From: DATDCV01 sp036524155
Lineage (GTDB): Bacteria; Verrucomicrobiota; Verrucomicrobiia; Limisphaerales; UBA8199
Reading direction: 5' to 3'
DNA length: 61,315 nt
Assembly (NCBI GenBank): GCA_036524155.1
Contig: DATDCV010000326.1
Span: 1-61,315 of the forward strand
Shown here: piece by piece, positions 26,758-35,800 of the stretch
Numbering within the stretch: the stretch's first letter is position 1
How the letters are laid out: each line of letters begins with the position of its first letter
Notes under the pieces: model-generated
Told to the model about the DNA's origin: nothing
Databases searched by the model: none
What the model saw: only the letters and a program-made list of their open reading frames with translations
Position numbers and translations under genes: made by a program

Positions 26758-28260
26758 CTATGCCAATTGCATCCAGATGGTTTTCAGTTCGGTGTATTGT
26801 TCATGGGCCCAAACGGATTTATCGCGGCCGCCGAAGCCGGACTCCTTGAAGCCACCGAACGGCGTCGTGATATCGCCTTCGGAGAAACAGTTCACCGAAA
26901 CGGTACCGGCGCGAATTGCCCGCGCGACGCGATGGGCAGTGTTGAGGTCGCGCGTATAAAGCGAGGCGGCCAGCCCGTAATTCGTATCATTGGCAATGGC
27001 GATTGCTTCCTCCTCCTTCGCGAACGGGATGACCGACAGGACGGGGCCGAAGATCTCTTCCCGCGCGATTTTCATCTGGTTCTTGACCTCATCGAAGATC
27101 GTTACCTCAACGAAATAGCCGCCGCTCTTTTCCAGGGTGCGCCGGCCGCCCATCACCAGCCTCGCGCCCGCTTCGTTTCCGGCACCGATGTAATCGAGGA
27201 CCTTTTGCATATGCGGCTTTTCAATCATGGCGCCCACCCGGGTTTCCGGATCGAGAGGATCGCCCACTTTCCAGCTCTTTGCCAAACCGGCAACCCGTGC
27301 GACGAGATCGTCTTTGACCTTCTTGTGCACAATAAGACGCGACCCGCAACTGCAGTTTTCGCCCATGTTCCAAAACGCAGCGCCCACCGCGTTTTGTGCC
27401 ACCACCTCCAGGTCTGGCGGGTCGCCCAGCACCACCTGCGGGCTCTTGCCCCCGCACTCGAGAATGATGCGCTTGAGGTTCGAATCGGCTGCGTATTTCA
27501 GGAAATACCGGCCCACTTCGGTTGAACCCGTGAAGGCGACCATGTCTACGTCCATGTGCAGGCCAATGGCCCGTCCGGCGGTGGGTCCGAAACCGGGCAC
27601 CACGTTCAGGACGCCGTCCGGCAAACCGGCCTCGGCGGCGAGTTCGGCCATCCGGAGGGCGCTCAACGAGGTGAGCTCGGCGGGCTTGAGCACGACGCTG
27701 TTGCCGGTAGCCAACGCCGGCCCGATTTTCCACGCCACCATTTGCGCCGGGAAATTCCATGGCACAACGCAGCCGACCACCCCAACCGGTTCGCGGATGA
27801 CCAACCCGAGGTTCTCTGGGCCAGTCGGGGAGACCCGGTCGTAAAGCTTGTCTATGGTCTCCGCGTGCCAGCGCAGACAGTGGATCGTGTCGGGAATATC
27901 CATGTTCACGCAGTCGCTGATCGGCTTGCCGGCTTCGAGGCAGTCCAACAGCGCGATTTCCCCGGCGTTCGCCTCGAGCCGATCCGCGAACTTGAGCAAA
28001 ATCTTTTTCCGGTCCGCAGGTTTCATGCGCGACCACACTCCGCTTTCGAACGCCTTTCGAGCGGCTTTGACGGTGCGGTCCACGTCCGGAGCGTCGCACT
28101 CAGCGATTTGCGCCAGCGGCTTCCCGTTAGCGGGGTTTTCGGTAGTGAATGTCTTGCCGGAATCGGCGTTGACGAATTTGCCGTTTATAAAAGCCTGCGT
28201 GCGAAAGCGGAGTTTCGCGCTCGCAGCCTTGATGGCTTTAGGAGTGAGTTCAAGAGTCAT
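26758..28260 (-). CDS. Aldehyde dehydrogenase, candidate alpha-ketoglutarate semialdehyde dehydrogenase
   Basis: NAD(P)-dependent aldehyde dehydrogenase, 500 aa, with the expected catalytic pair: Glu268 (LECGGKSP) and Cys303 (WNMGENCSCGSR). Other class features present are PWNFPAQM, GPALATGNSVVLKPAE, FTGSTEVGR, EEIFGPVLSV and PFGGFKESGFG. By sequence it resembles the betaine/aminobutyraldehyde group. Its place directly downstream of the hydroxyproline dehydrogenase subunits makes oxidation of alpha-ketoglutarate semialdehyde to alpha-ketoglutarate the likely role; this is inference from context. The residue after the catalytic Cys-Ser is Cys rather than the usual Ala. The gap to the upstream gene is only 12 bp, so it is probably in one operon with it. 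Confidence 0.87.
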   Translation of the reverse strand: MTLELTPKAIKAASAKLRFRTQAFINGKFVNADSGKTFTTENPANGKPLAQIAECDAPDVDRTVKAARKAFESGVWSRMKPADRKKILLKFADRLEANAGEIALLDCLEAGKPISDCVNMDIPDTIHCLRWHAETIDKLYDRVSPTGPENLGLVIREPVGVVGCVVPWNFPAQMVAWKIGPALATGNSVVLKPAELTSLSALRMAELAAEAGLPDGVLNVVPGFGPTAGRAIGLHMDVDMVAFTGSTEVGRYFLKYAADSNLKRIILECGGKSPQVVLGDPPDLEVVAQNAVGAAFWNMGENCSCGSRLIVHKKVKDDLVARVAGLAKSWKVGDPLDPETRVGAMIEKPHMQKVLDYIGAGNEAGARLVMGGRRTLEKSGGYFVEVTIFDEVKNQMKIAREEIFGPVLSVIPFAKEEEAIAIANDTNYGLAASLYTRDLNTAHRVARAIRAGTVSVNCFSEGDITTPFGGFKESGFGGRDKSVWAHEQYTELKTIWMQLA

Positions 28261-28272
28261 GGCGTCGAGTCT

Positions 28273-29562
28273 TTATTTATCCTCGTTTTGTGGTTTCAAG
28301 CAAGTTCCTGCGGCCCGTAGCGTGCCAGTCCTTACGGGAAATATCGGTGGCCGGACGGAAGCGAGTTCCCAGCCGAACAACACATGGGTGGCTGCGCCGC
28401 AGACCCGGCCCTGGCATGGACCCATGCCGCAGCGCGTTTGGAGTTTCGCCGCCCGCCAGTCAGCGAAGCCGGCGAGTTCGGCCTGCCGGACGTCCTCGCA
28501 ACGGCACACGATGGTGTCGGCGGCTGCCAGGCGCTTCAATTCCGGGCGAAGAGCGAAGGCAGTGCTGAGCGCGGCCTTGAACCGATGCCAGGAATTGCGG
28601 CGGCGAAAAAGCGCGCGCGCCTCTTCTGTCTTGCCGGCCGCAGCCAGGCCCGCGATTTGTCCTTCCACGAGCGCAGAGTCAGCGCCGCCTACACCGGTCG
28701 GTTCCCCCGCGCAATAGATGGCTTTGACCGAGGTTTCCTGGAATGCGTCGACTGCAACTGAACCGTTGGCGGTGACGCAGCCCAGCAGCAGCGGTAACTC
28801 GAGATTAGGCACAAGGTGGAAGCCCCACGCGAGGTAGTCGTAGCGCTCGGTCCAAGTGCTTTTACCGTTGGTCAGAACAACGCTCTGGACCCACTCCGCC
28901 CCTTCCGCTCTTACGGGCCAACAGCCGCAGCGATAGCGCACCTGGCCCAGCGCCGCCCTGGTGGCGATCCCCTGCAAGAGTTTCGTCGGGAAACGCAGCA
29001 GGCCTGCCCCAAACTCGATGACCTTCGACCACGGCGCCTGCTCCACAACCAGCGGAACGTCCGCGCCGTGTTCCTGCAGGCCTTGCGCCACAGCCAGCAA
29101 GAGAGGCCCGCTGCCGGCCACCACCACCCGCTTTCCGGCCACCGGCCACCCGCCTTGCACCATCGCATGCAACCCGCCCGCGCCCATTACTCCCGGCAGT
29201 GTCCACCCCGGGAATGGAAGCAACACTTCACGCGCCCCGGTGGCTACGATGAGCTTTCGCCAGGTGAATTCGAGGATGGCAGTCGGGCTTTCGGCGAAGA
29301 GCGTGCCCGTTGCGGAACCATCGAAGACGGTGGCGCCGGAAAAGATTCGAGCGCCGCAATTTTCCAGACGCCTCAGCCAACGCCGTGCTTCCTGGTGCGT
29401 TTGCCGGGTTTGCTCGCCGCGCCAGATTTGGCCTCCGAGCCACGGAGAATTGTCGACCAGAGCGACGCTCTTGCCGGCTTCGCCAGCCACACAGGCGGCG
29501 GTGATGCCGGCGGGACCGGCCCCGACGACCAGGACCTCGCAAGTGTGCCGTTCGCTAGTCAT
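28273..29562 (-). CDS. FAD/NAD(P)-binding oxidoreductase subunit with BFD-like 2Fe-2S domain (D-hydroxyproline dehydrogenase alpha-like)
   Basis: A pyridine-nucleotide-disulfide-type flavoprotein of 429 aa. The FAD dinucleotide site GAGPAGITAACVAGEAG lies near residues 13-29, a second nucleotide fold GSGPLLLAVAQGLQEHG mid-protein, and YCAGEPTGVGGAD is the FAD ribityl motif. The C-terminal 70 residues form a BFD-like [2Fe-2S] domain with CRCEDV and CGMGPCQGRVCG. The same architecture is found in the alpha subunit of heteromeric D-hydroxyproline/octopine-type dehydrogenases. It overlaps the small ferredoxin subunit by 8 bp (29555-29562), so the two are co-translated. It would pass electrons between the oxidising subunit and an acceptor. 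Confidence 0.88.
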   Translation of the reverse strand: MTSERHTCEVLVVGAGPAGITAACVAGEAGKSVALVDNSPWLGGQIWRGEQTRQTHQEARRWLRRLENCGARIFSGATVFDGSATGTLFAESPTAILEFTWRKLIVATGAREVLLPFPGWTLPGVMGAGGLHAMVQGGWPVAGKRVVVAGSGPLLLAVAQGLQEHGADVPLVVEQAPWSKVIEFGAGLLRFPTKLLQGIATRAALGQVRYRCGCWPVRAEGAEWVQSVVLTNGKSTWTERYDYLAWGFHLVPNLELPLLLGCVTANGSVAVDAFQETSVKAIYCAGEPTGVGGADSALVEGQIAGLAAAGKTEEARALFRRRNSWHRFKAALSTAFALRPELKRLAAADTIVCRCEDVRQAELAGFADWRAAKLQTRCGMGPCQGRVCGAATHVLFGWELASVRPPIFPVRTGTLRAAGTCLKPQNEDK

Positions 29563-29803
29563 CCGTTCGCACCTCCATGCCGTCTTCGCAGAGGGTGAGG
29601 CAACTGCGACAATTCGGATCGCCGTTGATGGTCACTCGGCATTCAAAGCATACACCCATTCCGCACAACGCGGTTCGAGGTTCCCCGCTGGCAGACCGCC
29701 GTAACCGTTGTACGCCGGCCTGCGCGATCGCCGCCGCCACAATGGTTCCCGCTGGCACAGTCAGCGAATGGCCGTTTACGGTGATGTTCATGTTCTCACC
29801 CAT
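29555..29803 (-). CDS. Small 2Fe-2S subunit (D-hydroxyproline dehydrogenase gamma-like)
   Basis: An 82-aa plant-type ferredoxin-fold protein with the cluster cysteines in ALCGMGVCFECRVTING (Cys47, Cys52, Cys55) and the fourth in CRSCL (Cys68, with Cys65 nearby). The fold begins with the ubiquitin-like strand ITVNGHSLTV. Such small HcnA-like subunits bridge the two flavoprotein subunits in heteromeric amino-acid dehydrogenases. Met1 (29803) overlaps the end of the upstream oxidase gene by 8 bp; Met5 (29791) is an equally good start. Neighbour overlaps on both sides show one operon. Confidence 0.87.
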   Translation of the reverse strand: MGENMNITVNGHSLTVPAGTIVAAAIAQAGVQRLRRSASGEPRTALCGMGVCFECRVTINGDPNCRSCLTLCEDGMEVRTDD

Positions 29804-30920
29804 GCTTTTTTTCGAGCCGCGCCGGCGAGTAAGGCGCAGTTGGGATTTCCGTTGGCCGGTTCATCAGCAAATCCCCCAACAGTCTCGCCGTTCCGAGGGA
29901 GGTGGTTATGCCCAGTCCTTCGTGGCCGGTTGCGAGCCATATCTTGTCACTTTCCGGACTCGGGCCGATAAAAGGCAGCTTGTCGGGTGTCGCCGGTCGA
30001 TGCCCGGCCCAGCAACGGATTGCCGAAAGCCGTTCGAGTCCTGGAAGGTATTCGAAGGCACGCCGCAGCATGCGGTCGAGAATCGGCCGGTTGATTTCCG
30101 TGCCCTCCGCGTCAAACTGCCTTGACGATCCGATGAGCATTTGGCCGGCCTTTCGCGGTTGAATGTTGAACGCCACCGAATCGGCCGATACAGAATGAGC
30201 GCTCTTCAAATAGCCCAGTTCCACTATCTGATGGCGGACAAAGCCCGGGTAGCGGTCGGTGATCACAAGATGCCCCTTGCGTTTGCGGACCGGCAAACCG
30301 GCCGTAAGAGTCGGCGAACTTGAGCCCGCCGCATTCACCGTGACTGCCGCGGCGATCTTCGTGCCATCCGAAACCAGGACGCCCCCCTCACGCAAAAGCG
30401 ACCGCACTTGCACGCCGATCCGTACCTCGGCTTCTTTGGCTTGCGCCTGTTTCAGCAGGTACCCTGCGGCCGCTGGCGGGTAGAGAACCCCATCCTCAGC
30501 GACACGCAAACCTCCCGCCAACTCGCGGCGCAAGTTGGGCTCAACTTTCGCCACCGCGGGACCGTCGAGCACCTCGACCGCCGCGCCGCGCTGGCGGTAG
30601 TAAGCTTCCTTCCGTCGGACTTCCGCCATCTCTTGCTCGTCGACCGCGACCCACAGCGTGCCGCAAGGGTCGTACTCGACGGCGGGCGGCAATTCGGGCA
30701 CGAGCCGACGCCATAAATGCAGCGAGTAAGAGGTCAGCGCAAACTGCGCCGGCGAATCGTCCATCACCACCAGGTGGCCCATGGCCGCCCCGGTGGCGCC
30801 GCCGCCGATCGGTCCCTGGTCGAGGACCAACACCTTCATCCCCCTTTGCGCACATTCCGCCGCGCACGCCGCACCCACAATCCCCGCGCCGACGATGATG
30901 ATGTCGGGAGAACGGCTCAC
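29796..30920 (-). CDS. DAO-type FAD oxidoreductase (D-hydroxyproline dehydrogenase beta-like)
   Basis: A glycine-oxidase/D-amino-acid-oxidase-fold flavoprotein. FAD binding: DIIIVGAGIVGAACAAECA at the N-terminus and GHEGLGITTSLGTARL at the C-terminus. It would oxidise cis-4-hydroxy-D-proline to 1-pyrroline-4-hydroxy-2-carboxylate, passing electrons to the alpha/gamma subunits. The preferred start is a GTG at 30920 (VSRSPDIIIVG), which overlaps the epimerase stop by GTGA and puts the Rossmann strand at the expected position. An ATG at 31037 would add 39 residues that lie inside the epimerase gene and look unrelated. The resulting length is 374 aa, normal for the family. Confidence 0.88.
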   Translation of the reverse strand: MSRSPDIIIVGAGIVGAACAAECAQRGMKVLVLDQGPIGGGATGAAMGHLVVMDDSPAQFALTSYSLHLWRRLVPELPPAVEYDPCGTLWVAVDEQEMAEVRRKEAYYRQRGAAVEVLDGPAVAKVEPNLRRELAGGLRVAEDGVLYPPAAAGYLLKQAQAKEAEVRIGVQVRSLLREGGVLVSDGTKIAAAVTVNAAGSSSPTLTAGLPVRKRKGHLVITDRYPGFVRHQIVELGYLKSAHSVSADSVAFNIQPRKAGQMLIGSSRQFDAEGTEINRPILDRMLRRAFEYLPGLERLSAIRCWAGHRPATPDKLPFIGPSPESDKIWLATGHEGLGITTSLGTARLLGDLLMNRPTEIPTAPYSPARLEKKHG

Positions 30921-31930
30921 ACTCTGATGCCCCAACAAAACGGGTCGCTTTCGTCCAACAGTAAAGTCGCTTCCGCGTTCACATAAGCGGTGCCGGTAAT
31001 CACGGGGGCCACCTTTCCCTTCGACCGCTCCAGCCAATGGTAGCGGCCGGCAAACGTGCTGCCGATCACGCTCTCCTGCACCCAGGTTTCACCCTCGGCC
31101 AGCTTCCCGTCGGCAGCCAGGCAGGCCAGTTTGGCACTCGTGCCGGTCCCGCACGGAGATCGGTCGTAGGCCTTTCCCGGGCATTGCACGAAGTTCCGCG
31201 AATTGGCAGCGGCGGCAACCGGCGGCCCGAAAAGCTCGATGTGGTCCACCTCCGGGAATCCCTGCGCATTCACTGCCTGCCGGACACGCCAGCACCAATC
31301 TGTCAGTTGCTGGACATTCGTCAGGCTAAGTTCCTGGTCATGGTGTTCGACGAGGAAAAACCAATTGCCACCCCACGCCACATCGCCCCGGATTACGCCT
31401 ATTCCGGGGACGTCGATGTCAACGGCCTTTTTCGCCCGCCAGCTCGGCACGTTGGCTACGGACACCTCCCCGGTTTCGTCCAGCGTCGCGGTTACGACCC
31501 CGACGGGTGTTTCAAACCGGTGGCCGCCCGGTCTAATCCTCCCCATGTGGGCGAGCGTGGCCGTCAGCCCTATCGTGCCGTGGCCGCACATGCCCAGATA
31601 CCCAACGTTATTGAAGAAAATGACGCCGGCGTCGCACGAGTTGTCGCCCGGCTCGACCAGTAGCGCGCCGACCATCACATCTGAACCGCGCGGTTCGTTG
31701 ACGACAGCGGCGCGGAATGGGTCGTATTCACGGCGCAGAACGTCCAGCTTGTCCGCGACGCTGCCCTCGCCGAGGTCGGGGCCGCCGGCAATGACAAGGC
31801 GAGTCGGTTCGCCACCCGTATGGGAATCGACTATCGAAACGCGGCGAGTCGCGGACGCGCGGTTCGGGGCTTTGGCGGGCCGAGTCCTTGTCGTTCTCCT
31901 GGCGCGCGCACGTTGTTGAGATGCGAACAT
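30917..31930 (-). CDS. 4-hydroxyproline 2-epimerase (proline racemase family)
   Basis: Cofactor-free two-base epimerase converting trans-4-hydroxy-L-proline to cis-4-hydroxy-D-proline. Both catalytic cysteines are present: Cys115 in MCGHGTIG and Cys260 in DRSPCGTGTSAK. A Thr at the second position would have meant trans-3-hydroxyproline dehydratase, so that is excluded. DSHTGGEP (about 35-42) is the family opening. The first 28 residues are Arg/Ala-rich and may be non-native or a short extension. It heads the catabolic cluster after the regulator (97-bp gap) and overlaps the oxidase gene by four bases. Proline racemase activity cannot be excluded on sequence alone, but the dehydrogenase context favours hydroxyproline. 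Confidence 0.9.
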   Translation of the reverse strand: MFASQQRARARRTTRTRPAKAPNRASATRRVSIVDSHTGGEPTRLVIAGGPDLGEGSVADKLDVLRREYDPFRAAVVNEPRGSDVMVGALLVEPGDNSCDAGVIFFNNVGYLGMCGHGTIGLTATLAHMGRIRPGGHRFETPVGVVTATLDETGEVSVANVPSWRAKKAVDIDVPGIGVIRGDVAWGGNWFFLVEHHDQELSLTNVQQLTDWCWRVRQAVNAQGFPEVDHIELFGPPVAAAANSRNFVQCPGKAYDRSPCGTGTSAKLACLAADGKLAEGETWVQESVIGSTFAGRYHWLERSKGKVAPVITGTAYVNAEATLLLDESDPFCWGIRV

Positions 31931-32027
31931 GGTCGTCCCGCAAAGGTAACGGATGGCGACGGGACCGTCTTGGATGGAAATGACAGCCGGAGTGTCAAAT
32001 TCATCACGTCGGACCGGCAGGATGATT

Positions 32028-32798
32028 TTACGGCGAGTGCTCGCGCCTCAGGCGGCGGAATTGAGTCGGGGTGAGGCTTGTGGCCGAACGAAACGCTTTG
32101 GTGAGGGCGCTGTGGTCGTAGAAACCGCACGTGACCGCGATTTCAGAAATCGATCGGTCGGTATCGGCGAGCAACTGGGCCGCTGCCGACACCCGCGTCT
32201 GCATGATCATTTGGTTGGGCGTCAAACGAAAGATCCGCTTGATTAACCGCGCAAAACGAACGGCAGGCAGACCTGCCCGTTCCGCCAAAAGGTGAGGCGA
32301 AAGCTGCGCCTCAAAATGAGTTTCCAGGTATTCGAGTGTGCCGGCGAGGCTGGCTGGGATGATCTCGCGGTCGCCCGGTGCCCTCAGGTCGCGCGAAATC
32401 CCCACCACCCCGATGATCTTCCCGGAGTCGTCGCGCACTGGCACTTTCGTGGTCAGGCACCACCCCGGCCGCCGGCGAGCGTACCAATGCAGCTCAAGAT
32501 GCTCGATGATCGCGCGCCCGGTGCGCAAAACGGCCTCATCCTGGGCGCTGTAAACCCGCGCCAATTCTTTGGGAAAAACCTGGCGCACGTGACGTCCCAG
32601 CAACTGCCGTTTGTCCTGGAGGCCGCACCGCTCGACCAGGGACTGATTGACAGACACGTAACGGCCGAGAACGTCTTTCAGGAAAAAGGCCGTCTCCGGA
32701 AGGTGGTCGAATAACTGCTCGACAAGGGCAACCCGCCCGGAAAAAACCGCGGCTCCTTCCTGGGAAGTTTGTGAGCCCGCCAGTAGGTCAGATTTCAC
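32028..32798 (-). CDS. PAS-AraC transcriptional regulator of the hydroxyproline cluster
   Basis: A 256-aa regulator starting with GTG. Residues about 25-140 form a PAS/PAC sensor domain (FFLKDVLGRYVSVNQSLVER; VPVRDDSGKIIGVVGISRD). Residues about 155-250 form the AraC double-HTH, with the second-helix signature ISEIAVTCGFYDHSALTKAF. Most AraC activators of hydroxyproline genes (LhpR type) do not use a PAS domain as I know them, so the effector here may be sensed differently. It is co-directional with the epimerase gene, 97 bp upstream, and divergent by 83 bp from a giant secreted protein gene. A role as activator of the cluster is inferred from position. Confidence 0.87.
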   Translation of the reverse strand: MKSDLLAGSQTSQEGAAVFSGRVALVEQLFDHLPETAFFLKDVLGRYVSVNQSLVERCGLQDKRQLLGRHVRQVFPKELARVYSAQDEAVLRTGRAIIEHLELHWYARRRPGWCLTTKVPVRDDSGKIIGVVGISRDLRAPGDREIIPASLAGTLEYLETHFEAQLSPHLLAERAGLPAVRFARLIKRIFRLTPNQMIMQTRVSAAAQLLADTDRSISEIAVTCGFYDHSALTKAFRSATSLTPTQFRRLRREHSP

Positions 32799-32881
32799 AG
32801 TTCGGCTGTAAATTTAAGCCAAGACAGGCGGTCGGGTCTATGCGTAATTTCTCGACCTGAAATTGCCCACACAACTCACGT

Positions 32882-35800
32882 ATGAAAACGAAGCAGACGC
32901 GCATTGGGATCGTCCTCGGCTTGTCGTTCCTGGTAATGGTTCTGTCATCCCAGGGGGCGGGCTACATTAACAACTTCGATGTCTCTCAGGACTACGTCGC
33001 CAACGGAATCATTGGGGATACCAACTGGGATGGCGTCTATTTGCGGTTCGGCGATGTGCCGCTGGCGGACAACGGCGGGGATGGCAGCGGAAATACGGCG
33101 ATCGCGAACGCGAACGTGTCGTTCCCCGGTTTTTTGACTGTCCAAAGCACTGCCACCAGTTGGGCCGCGCCAGGAAATGACGGTTTCTTCCTCTACAAAT
33201 TCGTCTCCGGCGACTTCGATGCAGCCGTCCAGGTGAACTTTCCGTTTCCGAATCCAAATTACCACTTTGCGGGGTTGCTCGCCCGAGCGGCGACCAATTC
33301 AGGCGCAGCCTTCAACCAGTCTGAGAACTTCGTGACCTGCACGCGGTTCCAGGAGTTTGGTATCGGCGAGCACGTCCGGTTTGACCTCAACGGTGCGGAT
33401 ACCGATGGGTATCTCACTTCTCCAGGAGACGATGCGGATTTGAACACGACGCACGGCGTGAGAATCACCCGCGTCGGAGACGTCTTCAGTTTTTATAACC
33501 GGACGAACATAGACGCTTGGCACCTCATGGGCACGTTGACACGACCGGAATGGGCCGGTGTGCCGATGCAGGTCGGCATCCAGGATGCCTACTTCACCGG
33601 AAACTCGGGGCAAACTTATTTTGCCGGGTTTGAACTAAGCGGCCCGAATGTGAACTTCCCAGCCATGCCCACCGCCCCGTCCGGCCTGGTGAAAACGGCG
33701 AGCAATCCGGGCGGTTCACTCACCCTTTCGTGGACCCCGGGCAATCCGGTCAACAGCAGCCTGGTGGTGATGAGAGCGCAAGGGAATATCCAACATAACC
33801 CGGTGCAAGGCGTCACCTACACCGCCAACTCCACCTTCGGGGATGCCAACAGCCGCTTGGGAGGAGCGAACGAATATGTCGTTTTCAATGGAGTTGGCAG
33901 CAGCGTGACCGTTACCAATCTGGGCGGCAACAACACGACCTATTCGGTCGCGGTTTACGAATATTCCGGCAGCGGCGCCACGACTGTCTATAATACCGCT
34001 GCACCCGCAACCAACAGTTTTGCCGGCCCCGGTATTATCACGAGTGTCGAGCTGAGCCTCACGCCGACTAACATGCCGCTCGGAGGCGCGGTGGCGGCAA
34101 AATTATTGGCCACCTTCAGCACGGGAGAATCGAATGTTGATCAAACGGTCAACACCACCTGGGCCACAAGCGACTCAACGGTCGCTTCGGTGAACACCGA
34201 CGGGACCGTCAGCGCCTTGGCGGTCGGCACGGCCACGATTACCGGCACCTTTGGGACTTTCGCCCCCACGGCCACCGTTACCGTGCACGCTCCAGCCTTT
34301 ACCGATAATTTTGCTATCTCCCATGATTATGTGGCCAACGGCCTTCAGGGTTCGACGTGGGATGGCTTGTACCTGAATTTCGGCGACATCCCCACCAGCA
34401 ATGCCGGTAACGAGGGGGCGAAAGGACAAACTTTCGTTCTCGACTCCGGCATCACCGCCAGCGGTTTTCTGTCGGTCCGAGCAGCCGGCGGGAGCTGGCG
34501 AGTCGCAGGCAATGATGGACCCTATCTATTCAAAATCCTGACGGGTGATTTCCAGGCCAGCGTGCACGTAACTTGCGACACGATTAACTTCAACGCTGCC
34601 GGGCTGATGGCGCGCTTGTTCGACAATTCGGGCGGCGCTTTGCAGGGCGGTGGCGGCGGCGCTAACGGAACAGAGACGCACTTCAATTGGGACAACCCCC
34701 AGCAGGGAATCCCTTCGTCCCGTCTGACCGTTGATAGTGGTGGCACGGCCATCGTGAATGGTCTCAGCTCCAATGACCGGTGGCTTCTGATGACGAGAGT
34801 CAACTCCACCAACTTCCTCGTCTTCGAAAAGGCGAACGCTACCGACCCGTGGAGCGCCGTCCCGGCAGCCACCAGGATAATCGCGGAGGCCGTTGGTAAC
34901 GCTCCGATGCAGGTCGGCCTTTACCAGGAGATGCGGCAGGCAACCGATGGCCGGGCACAGTTCGACACTGTCATGATCGACGGGGAGGGCATCCTCAGTC
35001 CGACCGGAGTGCAACCGCCGCCTCCAGCGACCAATCTAACTTCGGCACTCAACGCCGACCTTTCAATGACCTTCAATTGGGTGGCGGCAGACGCTGCTGG
35101 GAAGCCCGTTGCGAGCATACTCGTGATGCGGGACGGCGGACCGGTGACGGCGCAGCCAACCTACGGAATCGGGTTGGGCGCCAACGCCGTGTTCGGCGCG
35201 GGCCAAAACCTTGGAGGCGGCAATTATATCGTTTACAAATCCCCGAATTCTCCGACGACAACCAATAACACCGTGACGGTGACAGGCCTGACGCCAGGTC
35301 ATGTTTACTACGCTGCGGTATACACGTACATCGGTCCGTTTGGCACCAGAGTTTTCAACAATGTGCTGCCCGCCACCGGCGCTACTGGCAGCTTGCAGGC
35401 GGGAACCTTGCAGAGTATCACGGTTTTGCCGGTGCCGGGCATACCCCTGGGTGGGTTACAGGTGCCGCAAGTCCTCGGTGTTTTTGCCGGCGGCGCGACG
35501 GTGAACGTCAGCGCGTTTGCGACCATTACTGTGGCTGATACCAACGTGGTTCAAGCCGCGAGCGGCGCTCTCACCGGCATTGGTTTGGGTTCCACGACGG
35601 CACAAATCGTTTACAGTGGATACACCAACGTGGTGGATCTGACAGTTCGCCCGCCGACTTTCACCGACGAGTTCAACGCCAATCACGATTATCTTGCCAA
35701 TCGGGTGACTGGGACTGCCTGGAGCGGCGTCTACTTGCAGCAGACGGTTAATGAAGTTCCAGACGGCGCTTATGTTATTCCTGCCGGGGCGGGAACCGTG

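Noticed and set aside
26297..26959. Plus-strand 220-residue open frame
   Set aside because: Low-complexity Ser/Pro/Phe from simple tracts, and its 3' part is antisense to the aldehyde dehydrogenase gene.
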